Positions 1-9,230 of a DNA stretch of 64,000 nt are shown piece by piece. The notes below the pieces were generated by a model, which saw only the letters and a program-made list of their open reading frames with translations, had not been told where the DNA came from and did no database searches. Source of the stretch: Vibrio scophthalmi LMG 19158 (GTDB taxonomy: Bacteria > Pseudomonadota > Gammaproteobacteria > Enterobacterales > Vibrionaceae). The stretch lies in assembly GCF_000222585.1 (NCBI RefSeq), contig NZ_AFWE01000051.1:1-64000 (forward strand), given 5' to 3'. Made by a program: the position numbers and the translations under genes. How positions within the stretch are numbered: position 1 is the stretch's first letter; every line of letters begins with the position of its first letter.

Positions 1-2
1 TG

Positions 3-440
3 TCGAGTATTGTCCTCGAAGATCTTGGTGGAGAGGTGGCGCACTTATCGCAACAAAAACAAGATCATTTGTATTCAATTCAATTAGCGTGGAATAGTGT
101 TGAAACCTTAGAGCGTAAACGTGAGTCTTTATTGCTTTATATGGCGCTGCCTCAGCCTATAGCGGAGGTGGCGCATGCAATAAGAATGGATCTGAATGAT
201 TGGTTAAATACGCCTATTCCACCGTTGGTTAAGCACAATGTGATGCAACTGATGGAATTAATTGATGATGCACAGCGGGAGTATCGCGATCAAATTGATG
301 GCTTCTACTTAAACAATATCACGCTAAGTGAGCAAATGGCTCAACTGCAAGAGCGTATTGCTTGGTATCGTAACATCAGTTTGTTTCTTCAAGTGTTTGG
401 TTTGGCGCTGATCCTTGCCCGTGATTTAGCGCGTAAATAA
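3..440 (+). CDS. Hypothetical protein with C-terminal membrane segment (5' partial)
   Basis: The reading frame is open from the left edge, so the true start lies outside the window; the first in-frame start codon visible is a GTG at 36. The visible 145 or so residues are mostly helical and rich in Gln, Glu and Leu, suggesting a coiled coil, and end in a hydrophobic stretch (ISLFLQVFGLALILARDLA) that looks like a single membrane helix followed by a short basic tail. I do not recognise the family. It converges on the acyltransferase gene. Real gene likely; function unknown. Confidence 0.6.
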   Translation, partial: SSIVLEDLGGEVAHLSQQKQDHLYSIQLAWNSVETLERKRESLLLYMALPQPIAEVAHAIRMDLNDWLNTPIPPLVKHNVMQLMELIDDAQREYRDQIDGFYLNNITLSEQMAQLQERIAWYRNISLFLQVFGLALILARDLARK

Positions 441-464
441 AAAACCGCAGCCGAGGCTGCGGTT
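437..464 (-). terminator. Rho-independent terminator of the acyltransferase gene
   Basis: A 9-bp GC-rich stem (443-451 with 456-464, loop CGAG) is followed on the minus strand by a T run (A run at 437-444 on the plus strand). It sits 26 bp past the acyltransferase stop; on the plus strand there is no T run. Confidence 0.8.
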
Positions 465-489
465 AGAGGACGTTGTAAGGCTCTCGATT

Positions 490-1512
490 CTAGCGAAATA
501 ACCACTTACTGAGTGGTGTGCGCTCAATACCTTTCACTAATGCCAATGTAATTACGACTGTGCCTGAGAAGACCAATGCGTCTTTTGCAGGCCCAGTGAC
601 TTCCAGTAAGCCACTTACATTCATCATAAAGATGATCACAGGCAAGTGGGCGACGTAAATCGGCAGTACCGATTTAGACAAGTTAAGCACCCATGGAGTG
701 TTACCCAAATTTGGCTTTGCTAATAGGAATAAAAAGATTCCTGTTCCCCACAACATGGTGCCAAAGAGGAAGTCATTGCCATTGAATGGCTGTTGGTAAG
801 CGACGAGCCAATACGCTTCGGCGAAGTGAATCGCCATCCCCACCAATGCAAGCACTATCGCTTTTGGGGCAGACACGTGAATGTCCTTTTGTCGGATCAC
901 AAAGCCAATCGCAAACATTAAGGTACTAAAGAATGGGCCATTACGGGTGAAAAATGGTGTCCATAATTCGGTAATGTTCTGATAACTGCCGGCCAGTACG
1001 CCATAAATGTACAATACTGCGGCGAACGGAATCAGCCAGTTGAGCTTGTCGGCTTTTGCAAATAGGGCGGTGATAAGCGCAGCAATCATCAGTGCGGGAA
1101 TAAACCATAGGTGCACCAAGCCGCCTTCCAATAGGGTATTTAGCGGAGATTGTGCAAGAAAGCCCCAGTAACCGCTGCGTTCAGCGATGTAACCTTCGGT
1201 CATGAACTTGTATAGGTTAAATGGCATCGCAAGACAAATCACACTCCAAACGATGAAGACACGTAGCAGCGGAGCGCAGTAGCGTTTTACCGTATCGATT
1301 GGAGTTGCGGTGAGTTTTGGTTGGATCAGATAGCCTGAAATCAAGAAAAATAGCGGTACGGCAAATCGGGTGGATTGGTTAAAAATGTAACCGAACCACG
1401 GTGTGTCTTGATAGAGAAAGTAGCTCAGAAACATCTGACAGTGCATAGCCACAACGACGAAGATCGCAATTAAGCGACCAAGCTCGATACTGGTGATTTT
1501 TTTGGATTCCAT
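490..1512 (-). CDS. Acyltransferase 3 family membrane protein (OafA/WecH-like)
   Basis: A 340-residue polytopic membrane protein with about ten hydrophobic helices. The N-terminal segment ITSIELGRLIAIFVVVAMHC carries the RxxAxxxVxxxH signature of acyltransferase-3 enzymes, which move acetyl or other acyl groups onto cell-surface sugars or lipids; the histidine is the expected catalytic residue. The start was placed at the ATG at 1512, since the longer frame to 1581 begins with TTG and adds a non-conserved basic leader; an ATG at 1530 is also possible. It is transcribed divergently from the TetR gene, so the TetR operator at 1678 could also affect it. The acceptor substrate cannot be told from the sequence. 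Confidence 0.85.
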   Translation of the reverse strand: MESKKITSIELGRLIAIFVVVAMHCQMFLSYFLYQDTPWFGYIFNQSTRFAVPLFFLISGYLIQPKLTATPIDTVKRYCAPLLRVFIVWSVICLAMPFNLYKFMTEGYIAERSGYWGFLAQSPLNTLLEGGLVHLWFIPALMIAALITALFAKADKLNWLIPFAAVLYIYGVLAGSYQNITELWTPFFTRNGPFFSTLMFAIGFVIRQKDIHVSAPKAIVLALVGMAIHFAEAYWLVAYQQPFNGNDFLFGTMLWGTGIFLFLLAKPNLGNTPWVLNLSKSVLPIYVAHLPVIIFMMNVSGLLEVTGPAKDALVFSGTVVITLALVKGIERTPLSKWLFR

Positions 1513-1677
1513 AGTTCTTTTCTGGTTCATTGAAAACGCGCTAACGCTATCAGGAAAACGCTTGCGCGCAATGGATATCAATCAGTTTCAATCGTGATTT
1601 TGGATTAAAAATTCCTATTTCGAGATACAAATCAAGTTTGTGCTGGCCTATAAACTTGGCGATCAAGCTTGCAAATA

Positions 1678-1691
1678 AGTACGGTCGTGCT
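1678..1691. promoter_or_regulatory. Putative TetR operator (site A)
   Basis: The 14-mer AGTACGGTCGTGCT is an imperfect palindrome of form AGNACGR-YCGTNCT, 34 bp before the TetR start codon. The same pattern recurs at 2388 before the hydrolase gene. The pairing of one palindrome with both a TetR gene and its neighbour is the usual picture of autoregulation plus target control; binding is inferred. Confidence 0.6.
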
Positions 1692-1725
1692 AAAAATAGA
1701 GATATCAAGGTAATATGGTCAAGTG

Positions 1726-2316
1726 ATGAGTAAAGGTCGATTAACCCGCGAAGCCATCTTGGCGACGGCTTTTGAGCTGGCAAGCAAGAACGGATTGGAA
1801 AGCTTAACCATAGGTGAGCTGGCAAAGCAGTGCTCGATGTCTAAGAGCGGTTTGTTTGCCCATTTCAATTCGAAAGAGAATTTACAAATAGCAGTGATAG
1901 AGCATGCCAACCACGTGTTTATTCAACGCGTCATTGCGCCAGCCCGTACGCTTGGTGATCAGGATATCACCGACAAGCTCAAAACCTTGCTGGATAATTG
2001 GCTAGGCTGGAATCATTCATTTCAGGGTAGTTGCATGTTTTTAGATGCTTGGAAAGAGAATTCAAGCGCCAGTACGCCATTGCAAGTGGTGTTAAAAAAG
2101 ACCGTTGCTATGTGGATTGGTTACCTTGAAATTCAGGTTGCCAAAGGGGTTGAACAAGGACAATTTCGCTCAGACTTGGATGCTAAACAAGCCACCTTTG
2201 AGCTGTATGGGCTTTATTTGAGCGCTCATTTGTTCTATTCCATTCGTGGGGAAGAGGAGAGCCAAACTCATTTTTGGCAAGGTATTGAGCGTCTCATCAG
2301 TCATTGGCAAGTATGA
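1726..2316 (+). CDS. TetR/AcrR family transcriptional regulator
   Basis: A 196-residue protein with a canonical N-terminal TetR helix-turn-helix (about residues 10-55: SLTIGELAKQCSMSKSGLF then HFNSKENL), followed by a helical ligand-binding domain. The start may be this ATG or the GTG directly before it at 1723; neither has a strong ribosome binding site. It lies upstream of, and co-oriented with, an alpha/beta hydrolase gene; both are preceded by the same palindrome (1678 and 2388). The likely role is repression of itself and of the hydrolase, relieved by an unknown small molecule. Confidence 0.9.
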   Translation: MSKGRLTREAILATAFELASKNGLESLTIGELAKQCSMSKSGLFAHFNSKENLQIAVIEHANHVFIQRVIAPARTLGDQDITDKLKTLLDNWLGWNHSFQGSCMFLDAWKENSSASTPLQVVLKKTVAMWIGYLEIQVAKGVEQGQFRSDLDAKQATFELYGLYLSAHLFYSIRGEEESQTHFWQGIERLISHWQV

Positions 2317-2387
2317 AGCTGATCTGAGCAAAATTAGCCGTTCACCAGATTAAGAGATGCAAGCACAGTAAAGCTGTGTTGACAAAT

Positions 2388-2401
2388 AGCACGGTCGTTC
2401 G
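2388..2401. promoter_or_regulatory. Putative TetR operator (site B)
   Basis: AGCACGGTCGTTCG matches the site A core (ACGGTCGT) and lies 69 bp before the hydrolase start, just after a TTGACA hexamer (2379-2384) that could be a -35 element. No convincing -10 was found at standard spacing, so the promoter itself is unproven. Confidence 0.5.
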
Positions 2402-2469
2402 TTTTTGTGTTTATCAATGTAGAGGAGCGATGAGTTGCAACGGAACAAATTATTTAGGGAATCACGACA

Positions 2470-3315
2470 ATGAGTGAAAAAATCTACTTCAATACGTCTA
2501 ATAAGTTCAGTGTTAAGCGCAGCTTAGTCAACGTATCCACTCGCTTGCATCATCGTTTGGCGCCACATCACGCGCGTAATACTGCGCGAAAACTGTTGCT
2601 AACACCGCTGCGTACCAAACCAAAGAACAGCGCGCCGCAAGGATTAGTGAAAGGGCAAGTCACCTCAAAAGAGGGCGTACTAAGCACATATTCATTGGGC
2701 AGTGGCCCTGTTTGGGTACTCACGCATGGTTGGTCTGGCACCGCAAGCCAGTATTTCCCTTTGATGGAGCACATCGCTAGCCGCGGCTATACCGCATTGG
2801 CGTACGATCACCCGGGACACGGTGAAAGTGAAGGCGTGTATGGCCATATCCCGGCGTTTGTCGCAGGGTTGGAGGCGGTACTTGATAGCGTCGATGATGT
2901 GGCGGGCCTTGTCGGCCACAGTATGGGTACTGCTTCTGCGATAGAGTGTCATCATGCTAAGTTGGTTGATAAGCCGCTGTTACTTATTGCTCCAGTGTTG
3001 GATTATCTTGATAACCTGTTTGGTAGCGTGGCGCGGTCGGGCTACTCAATGCGCTTGTTTAACGATGTTGTGCAGGAAGTGGAGGCGCAATATCGTTATC
3101 CAATCCAATCAATTGATCCTTACCAAAAGTTGGCTCAGCGCCAATCACCCACCATTATTGTGCATGATGAAGGTGATAAGTTTACTAAGTTCTCGGTGTC
3201 ACAGCGTGCCGCAAATGAGATGAGCAATGTTGTGCTGGTGGCGACACAAGGACAGGGACATGGTCGCGTGATGATGTGCAAACAGGTGATGGCGAGCTTT
3301 GATAACTTAATTTAA
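2470..3315 (+). CDS. Alpha/beta hydrolase
   Basis: A 281-residue alpha/beta hydrolase fold protein. Visible elements are the oxyanion-hole LTHGWSG (residues 84-90), the nucleophile elbow GHSMG with Ser151, an acid in VHDEGD (Asp233 or Asp236) and a C-terminal histidine in GQGHGRV (His264), so the catalytic triad looks intact. There is no signal peptide; residues 1-50 are basic. It is probably an esterase or lipase-like enzyme controlled by the TetR protein encoded just upstream. The substrate is unknown. A 69-bp stretch with the operator-like palindrome precedes the ATG. Confidence 0.88.
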   Translation: MSEKIYFNTSNKFSVKRSLVNVSTRLHHRLAPHHARNTARKLLLTPLRTKPKNSAPQGLVKGQVTSKEGVLSTYSLGSGPVWVLTHGWSGTASQYFPLMEHIASRGYTALAYDHPGHGESEGVYGHIPAFVAGLEAVLDSVDDVAGLVGHSMGTASAIECHHAKLVDKPLLLIAPVLDYLDNLFGSVARSGYSMRLFNDVVQEVEAQYRYPIQSIDPYQKLAQRQSPTIIVHDEGDKFTKFSVSQRAANEMSNVVLVATQGQGHGRVMMCKQVMASFDNLI

Positions 3316-3335
3316 AATCAAAACCTTAACATTTA

Positions 3336-3358
3336 TAACCATATTCTTGATATGGTTA
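3336..3358. repeat. Inverted repeat between hydrolase and INDY genes
   Basis: TAACCATAT / ATATGGTTA, 9-bp perfect arms with a 5-nt loop. There is no T run on either side, so it is a poor terminator; it could be an operator for the transporter that follows. Confidence 0.5.
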
Positions 3359-3442
3359 ACAAATTCGCAAAGCAAAATATTTCCTTAGAGGGTTATGTGG
3401 GATCATTTCAAATGCCTACTGGCCCTCACAAGGAAAATAATA

Positions 3443-4831
3443 ATGAATAAAAATGATAGTGTCCCTCTACCGAGTAATACCCGAGAATGGTTAATCAACC
3501 GCAATAGCCTGATCATCTTAGCGGATATAGTGTTATTTGCAGTACTCTACTTTACCCTACCGTTTGAAGCAGAAGTGGTGCTTGGGCTGAGTATGCTGAT
3601 CTTTGTTGCTATTCTATGGTTAACCGAAGCTCTGCACGTCACCGTAACCGCAATTCTTGTGCCGATCATGGCGGTGCTATTTGGCGTATTTGATACTCAA
3701 ACGGCACTGAATAACTTTGCCAACTCGATTATTTTTCTTTTCTTAGGTGGTTTTGCTCTCGCGGCAGCGATGCATCGCCAAGGCTTAGACAAAGTGATTG
3801 CCGATAAAGTACTGATTATTGCCAAAGGTAAAATGAGTACGGCTGTGTTCATGTTGTTTGGTGTCACTGCATTACTGTCCATGTGGATCAGTAACACCGC
3901 CACGACCGCTATGATGCTGCCTTTGGTGTTGGGCGTGTTGAGTAAGGTGAATGAAGAGAGTGGCCATAAAACCTACGTATTTGTGTTATTGGGTATTGCA
4001 TACAGTGCCAGTATTGGTGGTATAGCGACCATCGTCGGCAGCCCTCCGAATGCGATTGCTGCCGCTGAAGTTGGTTTAACCTTTACCGAATGGATGGCCT
4101 TTGGCTTGCCAACGGCGGCAGTATTACTTCCCGTCGCCATTGTTGTGCTGTATGCAGCATTAAAACCAGAGCTAAATGGTGAGTTTGAGCTTAATCATGA
4201 GCCAGTGCACTGGGACAAAGGCAAGGTTGTTACCTTAGCGATTTTTGCTGCGACCGTTTTCTTCTGGATTTTTAGTAAACCGATCAATGCCATGATTGGT
4301 GGTTACGCCAAATTTGACACCATTGTGGCTCTGAGTGCGATTGTCGCGGTCAACTTTGCTCGAGTGGTGCATTGGAAAGATATCGAAAAAACGGCCGATT
4401 GGGGCGTATTACTGCTGTTTGGTGGTGGTATCTGTTTGAGTAACGTCTTAAAAGCAACAGGGGCGAGTGTATTCTTAGCTAATGGCTTGAGCGAAATGAT
4501 CTCTCATCTTGGATTGTTTGTTATCGTCGTCGTTATTGCTGCTTTTGTGGTGTTCTTGACTGAATTTGCCAGTAATACTGCCAGTGCGGCCTTGCTGATC
4601 CCGGTATTTGCCAGTGTCGCGGAAGCGTTCGGTTTATCGCCGGTTATCCTGTCAGTGTTAATTGCTGTTTCTGCCTCGTGCGCCTTTATGCTGCCCGTCG
4701 CCACACCGCCTAATGCGATTGTGTTTGGTTCAGGTCATATACAGCAAAGCGAGATGATGCGGGTGGGGATTGTGCTTAATATCGTCTGTATCGTGGCACT
4801 GACAGTGATAGCGATGTTGTTCTGGTCGTAA
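3443..4831 (+). CDS. INDY-type Na+/dicarboxylate symporter (DASS/SLC13)
   Basis: A 462-residue inner-membrane transporter that I recognise as an ortholog of V. cholerae VcINDY, the structurally characterised Na+-driven succinate and C4-dicarboxylate carrier; length matches. The two Ser-Asn-Thr motifs that bind sodium and substrate carboxylates are present ([11 protein letters not shown] at residues 150-160 and [11 protein letters not shown] near 377). The start at ATG 3443 is preferred over the open frame at 3395 because AAGGAAA lies 7 bp before it and it gives the VcINDY length. A strong terminator follows at 4861. It imports TCA-cycle dicarboxylates as carbon sources. Confidence 0.95.
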   Translation: MNKNDSVPLPSNTREWLINRNSLIILADIVLFAVLYFTLPFEAEVVLGLSMLIFVAILWLTEALHVTVTAILVPIMAVLFGVFDTQTALNNFANSIIFLFLGGFALAAAMHRQGLDKVIADKVLIIAKGKMSTAVFMLFGVTALLSMWISNTATTAMMLPLVLGVLSKVNEESGHKTYVFVLLGIAYSASIGGIATIVGSPPNAIAAAEVGLTFTEWMAFGLPTAAVLLPVAIVVLYAALKPELNGEFELNHEPVHWDKGKVVTLAIFAATVFFWIFSKPINAMIGGYAKFDTIVALSAIVAVNFARVVHWKDIEKTADWGVLLLFGGGICLSNVLKATGASVFLANGLSEMISHLGLFVIVVVIAAFVVFLTEFASNTASAALLIPVFASVAEAFGLSPVILSVLIAVSASCAFMLPVATPPNAIVFGSGHIQQSEMMRVGIVLNIVCIVALTVIAMLFWS

Positions 4832-4860
4832 TTACGTACCACTCAAACCATCAAGAGTAA

Positions 4861-4887
4861 AAACGCTAAGCTTGCTTAGCGTTTTTT
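4861..4887 (+). terminator. Terminator after the INDY gene
   Basis: AAACGCTAAGC pairs with GCTTAGCGTTT (4861-4871 with 4874-4884), followed by TTTT. Confidence 0.85.
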
Positions 4888-5082
4888 ATGTGCAAAACAA
4901 ATGGTCAGAATACGCAAGTTTGATAAATGATAAACGCAACCGAATGAATAACTCGAATTCATCACAAATCCGAATTATTGTTGCGGATGATTGCCCCAAA
5001 ATCGATGCGTAATACGATTCATTCATGGAATTTATTGCTAAAGTTTTTTGTACTGGGTCATTTTTATCGTTTATGTAGGGAT

Positions 5083-5478
5083 ATGAAAAAGTACATTTTA
5101 CTTTATGCGCTAGCGTTGTTCTTAGTGGGTTGTGGTGGCCCATCAGAAAAGCAAATGCTGCAACAGTATGTCGACTATACCCAGTTTAATCACGATATGC
5201 CGGCATTGTATGAAGCGAGTAAGCATAAGAAGCTTGATGGCTATGAGCAATCGGAAACGCTCTATATCGCTGATATGAGCCATGAAATTAGATTTTTGAT
5301 GGATTTTGACCAATTTAGCCAGTATATCAACGAAAGTGCTGGTTTTTTCGCCCCTGTTTATTTGATGCAGATCCGCACTGAGTTTGGTGATTTTAAACAG
5401 GGTGACGTGAAGAAAATGACCAACACGATCACCTTTGTGAAAAAGGAGAGTGGTTGGACGTTGTTTCAACCGAATTGA
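5083..5478 (+). CDS. Small lipoprotein, unknown function
   Basis: A 131-residue protein whose N-terminus MKKYILLYALALFLVGCGG is a lipoprotein signal with lipobox LVGC (Cys17 as lipidation site). The ATG at 5083 was chosen because it starts the signal sequence and has TAGGGAT just before it; the open frame runs upstream to 4978 without sense. Residues 23-131 form a compact soluble domain with no motif I can name. It sits alone between two terminators. Confidence 0.8.
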   Translation: MKKYILLYALALFLVGCGGPSEKQMLQQYVDYTQFNHDMPALYEASKHKKLDGYEQSETLYIADMSHEIRFLMDFDQFSQYINESAGFFAPVYLMQIRTEFGDFKQGDVKKMTNTITFVKKESGWTLFQPN

Positions 5479-5490
5479 ATCGAATATAAA

Positions 5491-5522
5491 AAAAGAGCCT
5501 GTCGAATGACAGGCTCTTTTTG
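5491..5522. terminator. Bidirectional terminator (lipoprotein / speB)
   Basis: A 13-bp perfect stem AAAAGAGCCTGTC (5491-5503) with 5508-5520 and loop GAAT, with T/A runs on both sides; serves the lipoprotein gene on the plus strand and speB on the minus strand. Confidence 0.9.
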
Positions 5523-5545
5523 ATCAAGCGTTGAATTTGGCGTGA

Positions 5546-6475
5546 TTACTCAGCCGCTTTCTTGTTTGATGCCCAAGCGTACATTAACTCAAGCGCGACA
5601 GTTGCGCCTGCAAGTGCCGTTACATCGCTGTGGTCGTATGGCGGTGATACTTCAACCACATCCATACCGACGATATTCATACCAGCAAAGCCACGTAGAA
5701 TTTTCAGCACTTTGTCTGAGTTCAAGCCACCGCAAACTGGCGTACCGGTACCCGGAGCAAAAGCAGGATCAAGACAATCGATATCGAAGGTAACGTAAAC
5801 AGGCTTGTCGCCAACGATGCCACGTACTTTCTCAACGATTTCTGTTGCCGTCATGTCATTCGCTTGCATCGCGTTAATCACATTGAAAGCGTGATCTTGC
5901 TGTTCATACTCAGTACGAATACCGATTTGCACAGAGTGCTTAGGCGAGATCAGGCCTTCTTTCGGCGCATGGTAGAACATGGTGCCGTGGTCGTAAGCGC
6001 TGCCATTCGCATAGGTGTCAGTGTGGGCATCGAAGTGAATCAATGCCATCTCACCGTGGTGTTTCGCGTACGCACGCAGAATTGGTAGTGTGATGAAGTG
6101 ATCACCACCCAACGCCAGCATGGTCTTGCCATTTTTCAAAATTTCACTGGTTGCTTTTTCTAAGCGGTAAGTGAAGTCTTCAGCATCGCCACAATCGAAT
6201 ACTAGATCACCAGCATCAATAACTTTAGCGCGATCAAATACATTGAAATCCCAAGGGAATTTTTTACCTTCCCATGCAAGATTTACTGATGCTCTACGAA
6301 TTGCGTCTGGGCCCATACGTGCACCAGGACGACCCGATGTTGCCATATCCAGAGGTACACCTAGTACCACCAAATCTGCATCACTGCCGATAGGGTTACG
6401 TAGGTAAGGACGGCGCATAAAGCTCATCGAATTCGAGTAGAGTGAATAATCGGTTTTGCTAAACAAATCATTCAT
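5546..6475 (-). CDS. speB: Agmatinase
   Basis: A 309-residue ureohydrolase that converts agmatine to putrescine and urea. The manganese-binding signatures are complete: [13 protein letters not shown] and [16 protein letters not shown]. The start codon directly abuts the stop codon of speA (6476), with GAGGA inside the speA tail as ribosome binding site, so the two are translationally linked and form one operon for arginine to agmatine to putrescine. Putrescine and its derivatives are biofilm signals in vibrios, though nothing in this sequence ties the operon to that. Confidence 0.96.
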   Translation of the reverse strand: MNDLFSKTDYSLYSNSMSFMRRPYLRNPIGSDADLVVLGVPLDMATSGRPGARMGPDAIRRASVNLAWEGKKFPWDFNVFDRAKVIDAGDLVFDCGDAEDFTYRLEKATSEILKNGKTMLALGGDHFITLPILRAYAKHHGEMALIHFDAHTDTYANGSAYDHGTMFYHAPKEGLISPKHSVQIGIRTEYEQQDHAFNVINAMQANDMTATEIVEKVRGIVGDKPVYVTFDIDCLDPAFAPGTGTPVCGGLNSDKVLKILRGFAGMNIVGMDVVEVSPPYDHSDVTALAGATVALELMYAWASNKKAAE

Positions 6476-8398
6476 TTAAAAATCCTCTAAATAGGTGTAA
6501 CCACATAGGCCTTGTTCTAGCTCTTGCAGTACCTGTTGTTGTTCTTGTTGGTTAACTCGCTGGTTAACGAGCTCGCGATAATGCTCGCGAATGTCCTCTA
6601 CGTCAATGTGAACGTAACGAAGCATGTCTTCAACGGTGTCACCTTCATCGATTCGTTCAATGATTGCTTCACCATGATCGTTGACGGTAACCACTGCGCT
6701 GTGAGTGTCACCAAACAAGTTATGCATGTCACCTAAAATTTCTTGGTAAGCGCCGACGAGGAAGAACCCCATCAAATAAGGCTTGTCTGTGCTCCATGCT
6801 GGTACTGGTAACGTTGTCTCAATACCTTGCCCTTCAACATACTGTTCGATGGCGCCATCTGAGTCACAGGTGATATCTAGCATTACGGCACGGCGGTCTT
6901 CTAACTCTTCCAAACCTGACAGAGGAAGCACAGGGAAGACTTGGTCGATACCCCATGCATCTGGCAATGATTGGAACAACGAGAAGTTAACAAAGAACTT
7001 ATCCGCTAAGCGCTCATTTAGCTCATCGAGAATCGGACGATGGAAGCGGTTCTTGGTGCTCAATGCACGTGTCAGTTCAAAGTATATACGTAGTGAAACT
7101 TGTTCAGACCAAGCGCGTTGCGGCAGATTGAGTAGACCCATCGCAAATTGTGAGTGCACTTCAGATAAGTCACTTTGTGTGTCGTTGTAAATTTCAATCA
7201 ATGCACGCGCGTCGCTGCCTTCTTGCAATGCTTGCAAATTACGCCACATATTTTGCAGTAGCGTAGGGGCGTCATCTTGCGGGGCTTCGATATGCTCAGG
7301 CTGATACGTTTCAGTGCCGATTACGTTGGTGATCAAAACAGCGTGGTGCGCAGTCAATGAACGGCCAGATTCAGAGATAATTACTGGCATTGGCTGACCG
7401 TAATCTTGACATACATCACCAACGGTTGAGACGATATTGCGTGCGTACTCAATCAGCCCATAGTTCATTGAGCTTGAAGATTGGCTGCGTGTACCATCGT
7501 AATCCACTGCGAGGCCGCCACCGATATCAAAGAAATCGATTTTTGCGCCCATTTCGCGCAGTTCACAGTAGAAGCGTGCAGATTCATTCACCCCATTGCG
7601 AATATCGCGAATGTTGGCCATTTGTGAGCCAAGGTGGAAGTGAACCAGTTGCATCGCATCAAGTTGATCTTCTTTCTTTAGACGCTCGATAACAGTCAAT
7701 ACTTGAGAGGCAGACAAACCGAATTTCGATTTCTCACCACCACTGGCCTGCCATTTACCTGCTCCTTGTGAGGCGAGGCGAATGCGAATACCTAAGCGTG
7801 GTTTAACCCCTAAGCTTTTCGCTTCAGTGAGCACTAGATCAAGTTCTGACAATTTCTCAAGTACGATGAAAACTTTGTGACCTAGCTTCTCACCTATCAG
7901 GGCAAGACGAATGTATTCACGGTCTTTATAGCCGTTACACACAATCACAGAGCTGGCTTTTTGCGCCAAACCTAACACGGCAAGAAGCTCAGGCTTACTG
8001 CCCGCTTCGAGACCCAATTGTTTGGTTTCCAAGCTCGCTTGGCTGGCAAGGATTTCATCAACCACTTCTTTTTGTTGGTTGACCTTAATTGGGTAAACCA
8101 AAAGATAGTTGTTCGGGTATTGATACTCTTCAATTGCTTGGTTGAAAGCCTGACAAATACCATGCACTCGTTGGTGCAGAATTTGTGGGAAGCGAACCAA
8201 CACAGGCAAATTAAGCTGCTTTTGCTCTAATTGAGTAACAATCTTGCTTAATGGAATTTGGTGCGCTTTGTCGGTGGTAGGAGATACGTACACTTCACCT
8301 TGGTTATCAATGCCATAGAAACCTTGGCTCCAGTAATGTACGTTGTAATCCGCGCGCACGCGGTCTAATTGGGATGTTTTTTCCACATCTATTCTCAC
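6476..8398 (-). CDS. speA: Biosynthetic arginine decarboxylase
   Basis: A 640-residue PLP enzyme of the alanine-racemase-like fold that makes agmatine from arginine; the usual family length is about 630-660. The PLP lysine lies in YPIKVNQ (Lys105), and the glycine-rich [13 protein letters not shown] and HFHLGSQ segments fit the family. First gene of the speA-speB operon. The 228-bp region to the maoP stop contains a presumed promoter and the maoP terminator. Confidence 0.96.
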   Translation of the reverse strand: MRIDVEKTSQLDRVRADYNVHYWSQGFYGIDNQGEVYVSPTTDKAHQIPLSKIVTQLEQKQLNLPVLVRFPQILHQRVHGICQAFNQAIEEYQYPNNYLLVYPIKVNQQKEVVDEILASQASLETKQLGLEAGSKPELLAVLGLAQKASSVIVCNGYKDREYIRLALIGEKLGHKVFIVLEKLSELDLVLTEAKSLGVKPRLGIRIRLASQGAGKWQASGGEKSKFGLSASQVLTVIERLKKEDQLDAMQLVHFHLGSQMANIRDIRNGVNESARFYCELREMGAKIDFFDIGGGLAVDYDGTRSQSSSSMNYGLIEYARNIVSTVGDVCQDYGQPMPVIISESGRSLTAHHAVLITNVIGTETYQPEHIEAPQDDAPTLLQNMWRNLQALQEGSDARALIEIYNDTQSDLSEVHSQFAMGLLNLPQRAWSEQVSLRIYFELTRALSTKNRFHRPILDELNERLADKFFVNFSLFQSLPDAWGIDQVFPVLPLSGLEELEDRRAVMLDITCDSDGAIEQYVEGQGIETTLPVPAWSTDKPYLMGFFLVGAYQEILGDMHNLFGDTHSAVVTVNDHGEAIIERIDEGDTVEDMLRYVHIDVEDIREHYRELVNQRVNQQEQQQVLQELEQGLCGYTYLEDF

Positions 8399-8590
8399 GA
8401 AAATAGAGAGAAGAACATGAATCAGATTACGCTGATATCACACCTGACACGGCGTTGTAGGGCTTACGTGTCGCGCGCATTAACGGATAAATGGCAGACG
8501 GAGTAAAACAAATAAAAATTATCGATTCGACAACGGAGTGTTGAGTAAAAAATATGCCTAAATTGCTCTAAATTCAACTTGTTTAGCAAT

Positions 8591-8623
8591 AAAAAAACGC
8601 CCCAAAAATTGGAGCGTTTTTTT
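8591..8623 (-). terminator. Terminator after maoP
   Basis: An AAAAAAACGC arm (8591-8602) pairs with GGAGCGTTTTTTT (8611-8623) with one mismatch; a T run is present on the minus strand, 3 bp past the maoP stop. Confidence 0.75.
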
Positions 8624-8625
8624 AA

Positions 8626-8982
8626 TTAATCTTCTTCAACTAGGCTGCTATCTTCTGAGTAGTCTTCAGATGCATCTGGTTTGGTGCGACCATTTAAGGT
8701 GTGGAAGCGTTTACGGCCTCGGGCAAGCTGAATGTACTTCAACCAAATACGCTCAAGTTTCGTTTTCGCTTTACCTGGGTTCTCAATGACTTTAACAAAG
8801 TGTTTCTCTTCCGCATTTTGTGGAGAGAGCTCCCCTGTTTCTAAGCCAAACATGGTGTCGCCGTAGAGCGTTAGGATTTCTTCTTCGGCAAGTGTAAAAT
8901 CACCGGATTTGGCAAAACCACGTGGAAATTTCGTGTTGTCGTAAAAACGTTTCTTGCCATGACGAAATTCAGTGTCAGACAT
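8626..8982 (-). CDS. maoP: MaoP (DUF413/YifE family) chromosome-organisation protein
   Basis: A 118-residue protein with the DUF413 hallmarks (RFYDNTKFPRGFAKSGDFT; W-x-KY segment; KRFHTLNG). The E. coli homolog YifE/MaoP, with the cis site maoS, organises the Ori macrodomain. The ATG at 8982 with GAGG upstream was preferred to a TTG at 8997. The divergent neighbour is hdfR, as in E. coli, which strengthens both assignments. The acidic C-terminal tail (SEDYSEDSSLVEED) is variable in the family. No maoS sequence was identified. Confidence 0.88.
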   Translation of the reverse strand: MSDTEFRHGKKRFYDNTKFPRGFAKSGDFTLAEEEILTLYGDTMFGLETGELSPQNAEEKHFVKVIENPGKAKTKLERIWLKYIQLARGRKRFHTLNGRTKPDASEDYSEDSSLVEED

Positions 8983-9230
8983 TTCGATAAACCTCAAATG
9001 GTATGGAATGGACTAAAGACCAGTGCCATTGAGCCTTGATATCAGTGCGGCCTAATCAGCATTGGTATATGGCGAAAATTAGGCGTAAAGTAAGCAAAAA
9101 GAAAAACAAAATATTTTTATCATATCCATTAATTTATATCGTTAAATACATGTAACACTTTACACTTTCTTGCTTTATTAATTTAGGATTTCCCTGTTAA
9201 TCTTGCTGCGTCATTTTCTGAGGTATAACA

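Noticed and set aside
1550-1825. Minus-strand frames 1550-1825 and 1719-1910 over the TetR gene
   Set aside because: Shadows of the TetR gene and its upstream region; no ribosome binding sites.
4886-5143. 85-codon minus-strand frame over the lipoprotein start
   Set aside because: Overlaps the terminator region and the lipoprotein gene; no start signal.
7390-7692. Plus-strand frames opposite speA (6783-7190, 7390-7692)
   Set aside because: Antisense to a well-conserved gene; composition is that of a shadow frame.
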